A stretch of DNA of 34,539 nucleotides, from the NCBI GenBank assembly GCA_947313825.1, contig CAMZNJ010000026.1:1-34539 (forward strand), read 5' to 3'. Positions 1 to 7,869 of the stretch are shown piece by piece. The notes beneath the pieces were generated by a model. That model was not told where the DNA came from, made no database searches, and saw only the letters and a program-made list of their open reading frames with translations. The translations under genes and the position numbers were made by a program. The stretch's first letter is position 1. Each line of letters starts with the position of its first letter. The stretch comes from an uncultured Deferribacteraceae bacterium. Its GTDB lineage: Bacteria > Chrysiogenota > Deferribacteres > CAMZNJ01.

Positions 1-1
1 G

Positions 2-568
2 TTTTATCAGGAGAAGGTTCGTGAGATTGTGAAAAAGGATACGGCGATGTTGGTTGTGTTCCTTTTGGACAAGAAGGGGAACCTTCTTAAGTCGTCCAAT
101 GAGTCTATTGCGTTGCCGACGCTTACGCCTACACCAGCCACACCAGCCACACCAGTACCTGAGGCACCGCCTACGGCACAGCCCACGGAACAGCCGACGG
201 AACAGCCTACGGAACAGCCTACATCAGCCACGCCAGCACCTACGGAACAGCCCACGGAACAGCCTACGGAACCGCCTACACCAGCCACGCCTGCCGATAC
301 GTCGCCGTCTGTTGCCAGCACAACATCTTCATCCGTGAACGGTAGCCTCCTTGATGATCCTGCTTTGGCTGAGGTATCAGAGGTTTTTGGGGTATCGTTT
401 TCGGAAGGGGACATAACCGTTGTGCCTGCAGAGGATCTTGCACCTTCAGTCTCCCCCCTCGCCACAAGTATCATTGATACAAGTATCACGGATACAAGTA
501 TCATTGATACAAATACCATTGACACGGACGAGGGCATGGAGGATACTGACAATAATCACGATGATTAA
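2..568 (+). CDS. 3' part of a gene, possibly DNA polymerase III tau subunit (DnaX) C-terminus
   Basis: The frame is open from the first bases of the window, so the gene starts upstream; an in-frame GTG at 29 is not needed as a start. The visible 188 residues have a short globular stretch (about residues 1-38), a Pro/Thr/Glu/Gln tandem-repeat linker, a second short segment beginning DDPALAEVSEVFG, a 15-bp repeat encoding TSIID-like units, and an acidic tail. DnaX often lies just upstream of recR. Its C-terminus has the pattern 'hPLV..vle.FPGA.I', which the DPALAEVSEVFG segment loosely resembles. That supports DnaX by context and weak similarity only. YbaB, usually between dnaX and recR, is absent. 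The coding status is fairly secure; the identity is a guess and an unrelated repeat-rich protein is possible. Confidence 0.5.
   Translation, partial: FYQEKVREIVKKDTAMLVVFLLDKKGNLLKSSNESIALPTLTPTPATPATPVPEAPPTAQPTEQPTEQPTEQPTSATPAPTEQPTEQPTEPPTPATPADTSPSVASTTSSSVNGSLLDDPALAEVSEVFGVSFSEGDITVVPAEDLAPSVSPLATSIIDTSITDTSIIDTNTIDTDEGMEDTDNNHDD
127..300 (+). repeat. Coding minisatellite, 12-bp PTEQ-type units
   Basis: A degenerate array with a core unit close to cctacggaacag (12 bp, encoding PTEQ) is interspersed with acaccagccacg-like units encoding TPAT. It keeps the reading frame and forms a Pro/Thr-rich linker in the partial protein at 2-568. Confidence 0.93.
464..523 (+). repeat. Coding tandem repeat, four 15-bp units
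   Basis: Four consecutive 15-bp units (first unit acaagtatcattgat) encode TSIID, TSITD, TSIID and TNTID near the C-terminus of the protein at 2-568. The last copy is the most diverged. A unit of 15 bp preserves the frame. Confidence 0.95.
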
Positions 569-594
569 CCTTAGATTTGCACCTGCAACGCACG

Positions 595-690
595 AGCACC
601 AGCACGAGTGCCAGCACGAGTACCAGTACGAGTGCAAGTACCAGTACCAGTACCAGTACAAGTGCAAGTACCAGTACCAGTACAAGTTCC
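595..690 (+). repeat. Intergenic hexanucleotide array, about 16 units
   Basis: Sixteen 6-bp units of the form agtacc/agtgca/agcacg fill the spacer between the stop at 568 and recR at 707. In one frame they would read (Ser-Thr)n, but no convincing start precedes that frame, so I treat the array as non-coding. It ends about 16 bp before the recR ATG, so copy-number changes would alter the recR leader. Confidence 0.93.
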
Positions 691-706
691 AGAGCGGTGA
701 GTAGTA

Positions 707-1369
707 ATGCCTAGATTAAAAGTTTTCGACGATTGCATCAATGAGTTGTCCCGCCTCCCCGGTGTTGGACGCAAAACGGCAACACGCCTAGCCATGCATA
801 TTTTACGCCAAGATAACACCTATGCGACTAGGTTGAGCAGTAGCATCCAAGCCCTTAAGGAGCGTACACGGTTTTGCGATCTGTGTGGTGGTCTTGCTGA
901 GTCGGCGCTGTGTGGTGTGTGTTCCGATCCGTATCGTCAGAAGCATACGATTTGTATTGTTGCTGATGCTCAGGATATTCTCGCCATCGAGCAAACAGCA
1001 CGGTTTCGCGGTGTTTACCATGCTTTGGGTGGAGCTTTGTCCCCCATGGATGGTATTGGTCCCGAAGAGTTGCGTATGGATGAGTTGTTGGATCGCATTA
1101 GGGGAACCTTGAGCTCTGCTGAGTCGGCTGAGTCGGCTGAGCCTGCTGAGGATAAGGTTGAGGTTGAGATAATTATCGCCACCAACCATGATATTGAGGG
1201 TGATACGACGGCATTGTACTTGCAACGCATACTGCGTGAGTTTGCCCATAACGAGGGTGCAACCATACACATTAGTCGCATTGCGTCGGGGTTGCCGGCG
1301 GGTTCTCACATTGAATACGCCGACGAGCTTACCATATTTAAGGCGATGGAGGGTCGGCGACGGGTGTAG
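707..1369 (+). CDS. recR: Recombination protein RecR
   Basis: RecR works with RecO (and RecF) to load RecA on SSB-coated single-stranded DNA during gap and break repair. The protein begins with a helix-hairpin-helix segment (RLPGVGRKTATRLA, residues 16-29). It then has a four-cysteine zinc finger (C57, C60, C69, C72, as CxxC-x8-CxxC) and a Toprim domain starting ICIVADAQD. The Toprim hallmark SPMDGIGPEEL is intact. At 220 residues it is slightly longer than the usual ~200. The excess is a four-copy Ser-Ala-Glu repeat (residues 137-148) in a Toprim loop. The ATG at 707 has only a weak ribosome-binding sequence (ggtgag). It lies between the DnaX-like fragment and rlmE on the same strand. Confidence 0.95.
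   Translation: MPRLKVFDDCINELSRLPGVGRKTATRLAMHILRQDNTYATRLSSSIQALKERTRFCDLCGGLAESALCGVCSDPYRQKHTICIVADAQDILAIEQTARFRGVYHALGGALSPMDGIGPEELRMDELLDRIRGTLSSAESAESAEPAEDKVEVEIIIATNHDIEGDTTALYLQRILREFAHNEGATIHISRIASGLPAGSHIEYADELTIFKAMEGRRRV
1115..1150 (+). repeat. Coding 9-bp repeat inside recR, four units
   Basis: Four 9-bp units (two perfect tcggctgag, flanked by tctgctgag and cctgctgag) encode SAE-SAE-SAE-PAE in a loop of the RecR Toprim domain. The frame is preserved. Confidence 0.93.
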
Positions 1370-1380
1370 GTGCCGCCAGC

Positions 1381-1436
1381 ACACCAGCACACCAGCACAC
1401 CAGCACACCAACACACCAGCACACCAACACACCAAC
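1381..1436 (+). repeat. Intergenic 8-bp repeat, seven units
   Basis: Seven 8-bp units (acaccagc or acaccaac) fill most of the recR-rlmE spacer and stop 21 bp before the rlmE ATG. The 8-bp unit is not a multiple of three, as expected for a non-coding array. Changes in copy number would alter the distance between the two genes. Confidence 0.95.
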
Positions 1437-1457
1437 AACTCGCGAGGAATAATCAAT

Positions 1458-2051
1458 ATGTACAACAGGAAAGATGCCTACTACAAGCAAGCGAAGCAGG
1501 AGGGTTACCAGTCGCGTGCTGTTTACAAGTTGTTTGACATCAACGCCAAGCACAAAGTTATACGCAAGGGTGATACTGTTTTGGAGGTGGGATCTGCACC
1601 GGGTGGCATGACCGAAGGTCTTTTGGAGCTTGTTGGCAGAAAGGGGCACGTTGTTTGCAACGATCTTTTGCCCATGCCGGTTTCGTTTGAGTCTGTGTCC
1701 AATTACGATTTTGTTCGGGGCGATATTACTTCCCCATCGGTTAAGTCTAGGATAGAGGGTTTGGGTTATAAGTTTCGGGTGCTTGTGTCTGATGCGGCAC
1801 CGTCTACTACGGGGATTAAGTCAGCTGACCATGAGCAATCTGTGCACCTTGTCCGCCTAATATCCCGTGTTGCGGTGGATATGTTGGAGGTTGGTGGGAG
1901 TATGCTTGTGAAGGTGTTTGAGGGTGGCAGTCGTGGCGAGCTTGTTTCGGAGCTGAAAACTAGCTTCCGTCAGGTGAAGGTTGTGAAGCCGCCGTCGTCG
2001 CGTCCTAATTCTGTTGAAATATACCTGCTCTGCACCGATTTAAAAGGTTGA
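1458..2051 (+). CDS. rlmE: 23S rRNA (uridine-2'-O-)-methyltransferase RlmE (FtsJ/RrmJ)
   Basis: RlmE methylates the 2'-OH of U2552 in the A-loop of 23S rRNA with S-adenosylmethionine, late in large-subunit assembly. The 197-residue protein has the family motifs: SRAVYKL near the N-terminus, the SAM-binding loop VLEVGSAPGGMTE, the VSDAAPSTTG segment, VKVFEG and a terminal SVEIYLL. These supply the expected K-D-K-E catalytic tetrad. The frame is open further upstream across the 8-bp repeat, but the ATG at 1458 is chosen because gagga lies 9 nt before it and the family begins at this point. Confidence 0.95.
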   Translation: MYNRKDAYYKQAKQEGYQSRAVYKLFDINAKHKVIRKGDTVLEVGSAPGGMTEGLLELVGRKGHVVCNDLLPMPVSFESVSNYDFVRGDITSPSVKSRIEGLGYKFRVLVSDAAPSTTGIKSADHEQSVHLVRLISRVAVDMLEVGGSMLVKVFEGGSRGELVSELKTSFRQVKVVKPPSSRPNSVEIYLLCTDLKG

Positions 2052-2133
2052 GGACGACTTATTAACCCTAGTGGCAACAATATTGCTGACAGTGTGTTTG
2101 TATAAGTGGTTTTCATACCGCTGTGAGGGACTA

Positions 2134-5100
2134 ATGAGTAATAAGCATAAGATTTTACTAGTAGTTATTTTTTCGGCACTGCTTTCCGTATCGTGCACAA
2201 ATAAAGATACGCCGGCAATTGGCGTCCAAGATGTACGCATTGTTCCCAGTGATGTGTCCATACAACCTGCCATACGATTTGTCAACATGGGTTCCAACAA
2301 GGTTTTGCGTACTCCGAGTTTTACCCTTGTGTCTGATGGTGTCAATACTGTGGAGAACCCCATGTCCATGGATCTGTTGGCTCAGATAGTGCCACAGAGC
2401 GACGCCAATGATGCCATGCCTATCCAGTGGACAACGTCCGACGAATCCGTTGTGTCTCTGTCCGTTGATCCTGCTGACGGTCATCTTGTTTTCTTGACGG
2501 CACTTGCCGAGGGTAGTTCCCTTATTACTGCTGTTTCTGAGAGCGGTTTAACACAATCCGTCAACATTACCGTGGGTCGTTACCCTGTAACCAATATTGC
2601 TTGGGATGAGGATCGTTTTTTGGTGTACTCCAGCGTATTTTTGGATGAATTGCGTGGTTATCGTGCTTACGATCTTAGTCGCAACATTACCTTGACTAGC
2701 GACACCTCAGGCGTTCTCCCCACCGACATGCGTGTGTCTTACTCCATGAAGTACGCATACGGCAACACTAGTGCAAACAATGATCGCATCTACCTCAATG
2801 GTGAAACGGGTGAGCTTCGCATCTATGGCGATACTGCCCTTACGCCGGCGGATATTGCTGTAACGGCGACAACGTTTGATGGTGAGTATTCTGCAACAAC
2901 AGTGTTGAGTTTCAAGTACCGCCATACGTTCAATTCCCCTGAGTCGTCTACTTATGGCAATATGGGTCAGTGCACCGGTAGTCGCGGTTTTTCTTTGGCA
3001 TCGTTTGACACCCTTGGTTACCACCAAATATTCAACAATTCTGCTGTTTTGGTTGATAGGTTTGGTGAGCGTCGGGATCTCCCCACCACCTTGAGTATTT
3101 CTCGCGATATTGTTGGGGACACAATAGCGTTTTGTGCCAATGATGATGTTATGGAGGAGTTGATTTTCAGGGTTGGTTTGGATACTCATGTTCGTGCGGG
3201 TCTCAAGTGGTCAAATACGACGCCAGTCCTTTGGGATGGACTTGATCCCACAGGTGGCAGTGGTAGTTCCGATAATTTTTGGGTTAAATATATCTCTTCG
3301 AGCACCAGTCAGCCCCGTGGTTCTTACAACACAACTTACGATATTTCTCAGTACCTTACCATAACGCCAACCCTCACACCAACATACAGCATAGCTTTGG
3401 TTTCGGGTGGCGATCCCCAGAGAGTGTCCATCAATCCCAGCACGGGGGTGCTGACTTCATCGTGTGGCGACACGCCGTATTGTGTGGGTGAAAGGGTTCG
3501 TGTTACGGTTAGTGCCATGCCCAACTTTGGCGACAACTCATCGGGCACACTCATCTCTTCGCCTCGCGTTGATTCGTTCGAGATGCTTGTTGGTTACTCC
3601 ATGGTGGAGGGTGAGGATACTTTGTTTGGCAACCTTACTGCCACAACTCTCCCCACGAGTGCCCCTTACAACCATAATGTTTGCAACACAGGTGCGGACT
3701 CCATAGCACGATACCCGTTCTTCATCATGGGGGACATGGATATTGACGACGCAACCTTTGGCGTCAACCGAACATACACCGTGGGGGCAAGTGTTCACGT
3801 AACCGAACAAAATATGGGCACGGGGAGCGGGAGCATAACAGTATTCTGCTACGACCTAGAAAACGGTGGTGCACCTGAGGGCTCATCCCTTACCCTTGAC
3901 CTCGGTGCAAACGGGAAACGGGCGGTGGATATCCACACAAGCAAGCCGCGACAAATTAGATGGACGCAAGAGGCATTCCTCTCCTTCGGCTTGTCAAGGC
4001 GAGTGGACTCAGATGGCGACGGATATTACGACTACGCAACATACCCCATAAGATTTTTGACAACAACGCCAAACAATGCACGATTCAACATTGTTGCAGG
4101 TGCGGTAAGTAGTAGCGATCCCTCCAGCGTGGAAATAGTGGGGAACGAAGTGCGGGTTTACCTCGACAAAACCACCAAAATCGTGAACGTACTAAACAAC
4201 GACGGCAGTGTTAAGGTGGACGCCAACGGCAACCCCATTACTGAAGAGGTTGTGAAGTACGTACCCACGGGGGCAGGGGGAGAGGTAAGGCTCAGCTTCA
4301 TGGACAGTAGCGGGGCGATGGACAACGCCACCGTATTCCTCGGCAGGCTCGAAACGGAAAAGGAGGTTTCTGAGGGGAAAATCGACTCAGTAACCTACGA
4401 CAGTGCCTGCTCGCCAAACACAACCATACACTTCGTCGCATTAGAGGTTGACCCCGCATACACACACTATGTTCGTGTGTTGAATACTCCTCAAGGGGCG
4501 TTCGAATTCCACGAGAGCACTGCCAGCACCGGAAGGGTTACGGGGTGCAGTGAAGGGGGGAAAACAGAAGTCAATGTCCTACTTGGACTAGATATGGCAA
4601 CATGGCTCATCACTGACACCAAGGTGCGATGGGCAGGGGAGCACTACATAAGCAGCATAGTGAGGCGTGGTAGTGTGGAGAGGCGTCATTACCTGAAAAG
4701 CCAGGTTGTAAACTTCGACGTTGCAGGGAACAACAAAGGACCAGTCGACGTTTCAGGGGGTTCACTAGTCTACAAACTAGAAAGTGTCATGAATTACTAC
4801 TCCGCCATGGAGGTCAGTGCAGGCACATCAGGGGTAAGGGTTGAAGCATACTGCAGAGAGGATGGTGCCGTTGGCGATTGCGATGTGAATATTGGTTCGG
4901 ACGAAAATTATCGTCAGGGCGTTGTGGTTATTCCAGAAGCAACAGTATCGTTCAAACCGATGGTGGCAGAGGTATCCGCTCAGGTCAACTTGGACGGACA
5001 ACTCAGACAACCAACAACATACGTGCTCTACAATTACAAGCTAGAGGTGTCAACCGATAGCGACTCAAGTATTAGCGACGCAACAGTGGTTCCCGGTTTG

Positions 5101-5382
5101 TACACCAACCTATGTGCCAACTTGGGAGAGGGCACAATGGCAGTGTTCACAGGGGTGCCAGAGGAGTTCGCGTCGGCGATTACGGACAACGCGAACAGCC
5201 TAGTAGGGGTAGTGCGAAGGGAAAGTTATACGGGGAGAGCTAGCGGCGACATTGTGGCGTTCTGCTATGCACCGAGGAGTGCCATACGTGGGAACGTGTT
5301 GGAGATTAAGGGGAACATGAATGTTAAAGCCAACACGGGTGCACCAACTCAGGTAACGTTGGCGAAGGTGCGGATACCCTAG
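2134..5382 (+). CDS. Large putative lipoprotein with Big2-type Ig-like domain
   Basis: The 1082-residue protein has an N-terminal signal (MSNKHKILLVVIFSALLSVSC). The cysteine at residue 21 is a plausible though non-ideal lipobox. The ATG at 2134 follows gaggga at a suitable distance; the open frame extends upstream to 2071 without a better start. Around residues 77-150 there is a bacterial Ig-like Big2 signature (WTTSDESVVSL ... GSSLITAVSESGLTQSVNITVG). The rest is beta-rich, with scattered cysteine pairs and PSTGVLTSSCG-like modules, and I do not recognise it. An outer-membrane or surface-exposed role (adhesin-like) is inference. Codon use changes sharply near 3660: T- and G-ending codons before, A- and C-ending codons with CGA/AGG arginines after. 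The 82 bases upstream (2052-2133) hold no gene. Confidence 0.75.
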   Translation: MSNKHKILLVVIFSALLSVSCTNKDTPAIGVQDVRIVPSDVSIQPAIRFVNMGSNKVLRTPSFTLVSDGVNTVENPMSMDLLAQIVPQSDANDAMPIQWTTSDESVVSLSVDPADGHLVFLTALAEGSSLITAVSESGLTQSVNITVGRYPVTNIAWDEDRFLVYSSVFLDELRGYRAYDLSRNITLTSDTSGVLPTDMRVSYSMKYAYGNTSANNDRIYLNGETGELRIYGDTALTPADIAVTATTFDGEYSATTVLSFKYRHTFNSPESSTYGNMGQCTGSRGFSLASFDTLGYHQIFNNSAVLVDRFGERRDLPTTLSISRDIVGDTIAFCANDDVMEELIFRVGLDTHVRAGLKWSNTTPVLWDGLDPTGGSGSSDNFWVKYISSSTSQPRGSYNTTYDISQYLTITPTLTPTYSIALVSGGDPQRVSINPSTGVLTSSCGDTPYCVGERVRVTVSAMPNFGDNSSGTLISSPRVDSFEMLVGYSMVEGEDTLFGNLTATTLPTSAPYNHNVCNTGADSIARYPFFIMGDMDIDDATFGVNRTYTVGASVHVTEQNMGTGSGSITVFCYDLENGGAPEGSSLTLDLGANGKRAVDIHTSKPRQIRWTQEAFLSFGLSRRVDSDGDGYYDYATYPIRFLTTTPNNARFNIVAGAVSSSDPSSVEIVGNEVRVYLDKTTKIVNVLNNDGSVKVDANGNPITEEVVKYVPTGAGGEVRLSFMDSSGAMDNATVFLGRLETEKEVSEGKIDSVTYDSACSPNTTIHFVALEVDPAYTHYVRVLNTPQGAFEFHESTASTGRVTGCSEGGKTEVNVLLGLDMATWLITDTKVRWAGEHYISSIVRRGSVERRHYLKSQVVNFDVAGNNKGPVDVSGGSLVYKLESVMNYYSAMEVSAGTSGVRVEAYCREDGAVGDCDVNIGSDENYRQGVVVIPEATVSFKPMVAEVSAQVNLDGQLRQPTTYVLYNYKLEVSTDSDSSISDATVVPGLYTNLCANLGEGTMAVFTGVPEEFASAITDNANSLVGVVRRESYTGRASGDIVAFCYAPRSAIRGNVLEIKGNMNVKANTGAPTQVTLAKVRIP

Positions 5383-5496
5383 GCGTGAGCTGTGAGCTGT
5401 GTGGCGTGTGCACGTGTGTGGCGTGTGCCGTGCGAGCTGTGTGGCGTGTGAGCTGTGTGGCGTGCGAGCTGTGTGGCGTGTGGCGTGCGAGAGCCC
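5383..5496. repeat. Repeat-filled spacer between convergent genes, 16-bp core
   Basis: The whole spacer between the lipoprotein gene and the convergent pseI/neuB gene is made of GT-rich repeats. The core is three near-identical 16-bp units (gagctgtgtggcgtgt, or ending gc) at 5434-5481, with degenerate copies to the left. It includes runs of perfectly alternating purine-pyrimidine such as gcgtgtgcacgtgtgtg. I see no hairpin with a T-run, so no canonical terminator. Confidence 0.93.
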
Positions 5497-6636
5497 TCAG
5501 GCAAGGTCATGGAGGCTGATTCTGTCCCCCCGTTTCAGTGGTTTGTTTGTTTTGCGTCCGAGTATGTTTTGGTAGTGTTTGGGGTGCAGAGATAGTCCCG
5601 GTCTTACGATTGCCGTGTTTTGTGTTGTGATTGCTCCCCCCTTGGGTACGTCTTGTGCGATGTACACCGATCTTCCCCCTGTTTGTGCTGCTTCTCTTCC
5701 GTTCCATTGGTAGTCATTATTTTGGTAGTCGCTATTTTCTTGGTAATTTTGTGTTTCAGGCTCAGCCATGGTTTTGCGTACGTTTCTGATTGCGTCAATG
5801 GTAATTTTGAGTTCGTTTGGATCCAGTGAAAATTGTGAATCGGCTGTTTGCATTGATCTGTGGAGTATTACATGTTTTTCGATAACCACTGCACCGAGTG
5901 TTGTTGCCACCATTGGTGCGATGACGAGTTGTTGTTTGTCGGTGCTGTATGAGTGGTCGGAGAGCCCTACAGGTGTGCGGAACTGTTGTTGTAGTTGCGT
6001 AATGTGGTTGAGTTGTAGTGTTTCGGGTGTTGCGGGGTAAGCGGAGGTGCATTTCATCAGTATGATCTGGTGGTTGCCGGCTTTGTGGCAGATATTGATG
6101 GCACGTTGAATATCTTCTTTGTTGGCGATACCGGTTGAGATGAGTATGGGTTTGCCTGTTTCGGCAACTTGTTTGATAAGTGGTAGGTGTCTGATTTCGT
6201 ACGAGGCGATTTTGTATGCGATTGCGTTGAGTGATTGTAGCAGTTCGACTCCTTGTTGGTCGAATGGTGTTGAGAATATGTGTAGGTTGAGGTCTTTGGC
6301 GGCGTTGAATAGTGTTTGGTGCCATTCCCACGGCATTTCGTTTTCTTTGAATAGTTGGTAGTAGGTTTTGCCGTCCCACGTGGAGTTTTGTGCAATGATG
6401 AAGTCGTTGTTGTCCACGTTGAGGGTTAGCGATTCGGCTTTGTATGTTTGTAGTTTGATTGCTTGTGCCCCAGCGTTTTTGATTTCACGCATGGTGTTGA
6501 GGGCGATGTCGATGGATTGTTGGTGGTTGACGGATAGTTCTCCGATGAAGTAGACGTCGTGGTTTGATCCTATGGGGGTATTGCCGATTTTGATGCTGTT
6601 GTTTAGTTGTTGTGCATCAGGGTATTGTTGTGTCAT
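5497..6636 (-). CDS. pseI: Sialic-acid-family synthase, probably pseudaminic acid synthase (PseI)
   Basis: The enzyme condenses phosphoenolpyruvate with a 6-carbon amino sugar to give a 9-carbon nonulosonic acid used on surface glycans or flagellin. The N-terminal NeuB TIM-barrel shows IGELSVNH, AIKLQTYKAESLT, FSTPFD, YKIASYE, ILISTGIA, KCTSAYPA, GLSDHS and IEKHV. The C-terminal SAF (antifreeze-like) domain has GGRSVYIAQDVPKGG and RPGLSLHP. The YKIASYE and FSTPFD context favours PseI over NeuB, but substrate cannot be fixed from sequence alone. At 379 residues it is about 30 longer than usual, partly from an Asn/Gln/Tyr-rich insert (NYQENSDYQNNDYQ) between barrel and SAF domain. It starts 30 bp after pstS, likely co-transcribed. 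No other pse or neu genes are in the window. Confidence 0.85.
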   Translation of the reverse strand: MTQQYPDAQQLNNSIKIGNTPIGSNHDVYFIGELSVNHQQSIDIALNTMREIKNAGAQAIKLQTYKAESLTLNVDNNDFIIAQNSTWDGKTYYQLFKENEMPWEWHQTLFNAAKDLNLHIFSTPFDQQGVELLQSLNAIAYKIASYEIRHLPLIKQVAETGKPILISTGIANKEDIQRAINICHKAGNHQIILMKCTSAYPATPETLQLNHITQLQQQFRTPVGLSDHSYSTDKQQLVIAPMVATTLGAVVIEKHVILHRSMQTADSQFSLDPNELKITIDAIRNVRKTMAEPETQNYQENSDYQNNDYQWNGREAAQTGGRSVYIAQDVPKGGAITTQNTAIVRPGLSLHPKHYQNILGRKTNKPLKRGDRISLHDLA

Positions 6637-6666
6637 GGCATTACCCCCACGGTTAGGATGTTGGTT

Positions 6667-7740
6667 CTATTTTTTATTTTTGTTATCGAACCCGAGTAGG
6701 TTTGTGATAATGTCGTTAGTGGTTTGTTCGGGTAGTGGTATGTACCCTAGTTTTAGTAGGTAGTCGTCGCCATTTTCGAAGCTCCATTTAAAGAACGAGG
6801 CGATATTTTTGGCATCGGGAGAGTTGGAGTTGATGACAGCGTAAGTTGGTGTTACGATTGGCCAAGTGTTGTCCCCAGGTAGGTTAACGAGTGAGGCTTG
6901 GTAGCCGTTAGCTTTGTCCCAGTTAGCGTTGGAGGCAGCGGCAGTGATGGTTTTTTTGTTAGCTTTGACCTTGTGTCCGTTTAGGTTGATGATTTGTGGT
7001 ATGTCCATTTTGGATAGTTCGGCGAAAGAGAGTTCGACGTATCCGATGCTGTTGCGGATTTTTTTAACTTGTGCGTTAACGCCTTCGTTCCCTTTAGCAC
7101 CGACGCCCACAGGCCACGGTATGACTTTGTCTTTGCCGTATTTGTTTTTCCATAGTGATGATGTTGATGAGAGGTAGTCTGTGAAGGCGTAAGTTGTTCC
7201 TGAGCCGTCGGATCGGTGTATAACGACGATTGTTGCATCGGGTAGCTTTAGGTTTGGGTTTAGGCTTGTGATGCTTTTGTCTTTCCAGTTGGTGATTTGT
7301 CCTGCATAAATGCGTGCGATGATGTCGCCGTTGAGGACGAGTTTGTTGCCGTCAACGCCTACAATGTTGGCTACAATGACGATTGCACCGGTGAGAGTGG
7401 GGAACTGTACGAATTTATGTTTTTGCAGTTCGTCGTTATTGAGGGGAGCGTCAGTGCCTGCAAAGGATACTTCCCCTGAGATGATGGCGTTGATGCCAGC
7501 ACTTGATCCGATGGATTGGTAGTTGATTGTGTTTTTGGTTTCTTTTTTGTAGTAGTATGCCCAAGTGGAGTAAGCGGGGTATGCGAAGCTTGCACCGGCA
7601 CCGTTGATGGTGTGTTTTTTCTCTGCGGCTGTTGCTGTTGTTGTGCCTAGGGTTAGTGTGAGTAGTGTTGCGGTAATGAGTAGCACGGGAATTAGTAGTA
7701 GTCGTGTATTTATGGCGGTGAATATTTTCGTTGTGGTCAT
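6667..7740 (-). CDS. pstS: Phosphate ABC transporter substrate-binding protein PstS
   Basis: PstS is the periplasmic phosphate-binding component of the PstSCAB transporter. The 357-residue protein has a long N-terminal signal with a hydrophobic stretch (LLLIPVLLITATLLTLTLG) and probable cleavage after an Ala-rich site (TTTATAA). The mature part begins with the family motif INGAGASFAYP and has GSSAGI, FAGTDAP and HRSDGSGTT, which line the phosphate site. A strong ribosome-binding site (ggagg) precedes the ATG. No pstC, pstA, pstB or phoU follows. Instead a sialic-acid-family synthase gene is next, so this is an orphan PstS within the window. Confidence 0.95.
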   Translation of the reverse strand: MTTTKIFTAINTRLLLIPVLLITATLLTLTLGTTTATAAEKKHTINGAGASFAYPAYSTWAYYYKKETKNTINYQSIGSSAGINAIISGEVSFAGTDAPLNNDELQKHKFVQFPTLTGAIVIVANIVGVDGNKLVLNGDIIARIYAGQITNWKDKSITSLNPNLKLPDATIVVIHRSDGSGTTYAFTDYLSSTSSLWKNKYGKDKVIPWPVGVGAKGNEGVNAQVKKIRNSIGYVELSFAELSKMDIPQIINLNGHKVKANKKTITAAASNANWDKANGYQASLVNLPGDNTWPIVTPTYAVINSNSPDAKNIASFFKWSFENGDDYLLKLGYIPLPEQTTNDIITNLLGFDNKNKK

Positions 7741-7837
7741 CTTTAGTCCTCCGACGTATAAGAAATAGTTATAAATACTAGCCTTAACTGCTTAACTGTG
7801 CATTTGCTCCTCTTATTTTGTTAGTAATTTCACGATT

Positions 7838-7866
7838 AAGTTAGGTGATAATATTCGGTTTGTCAA
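7838..7866 (-). promoter_or_regulatory. Possible promoter for pstS
   Basis: On the minus strand, ttgaca (7866-7861) is followed after 17 bp by taactt (7843-7838), about 100 bp upstream of the pstS ATG in the 129-bp AT-rich gap after dnaE. The -35 is consensus, the -10 is poor. I see no convincing Pho box. Confidence 0.35.
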
Positions 7867-7869
7867 GTA

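Noticed and set aside
420-704. Open frames encoding His/Gln/Tyr/Cys-rich runs through the hexamer repeat
   Set aside because: They overlap the convincing frame at 2-568 and exist only because a 6-bp repeat is open in several frames.
1188-1457. Longer start for rlmE running back through the 8-bp repeat into recR
   Set aside because: The extension translates recR and repeat sequence out of frame. The ATG at 1458 has gagga and matches the family N-terminus.
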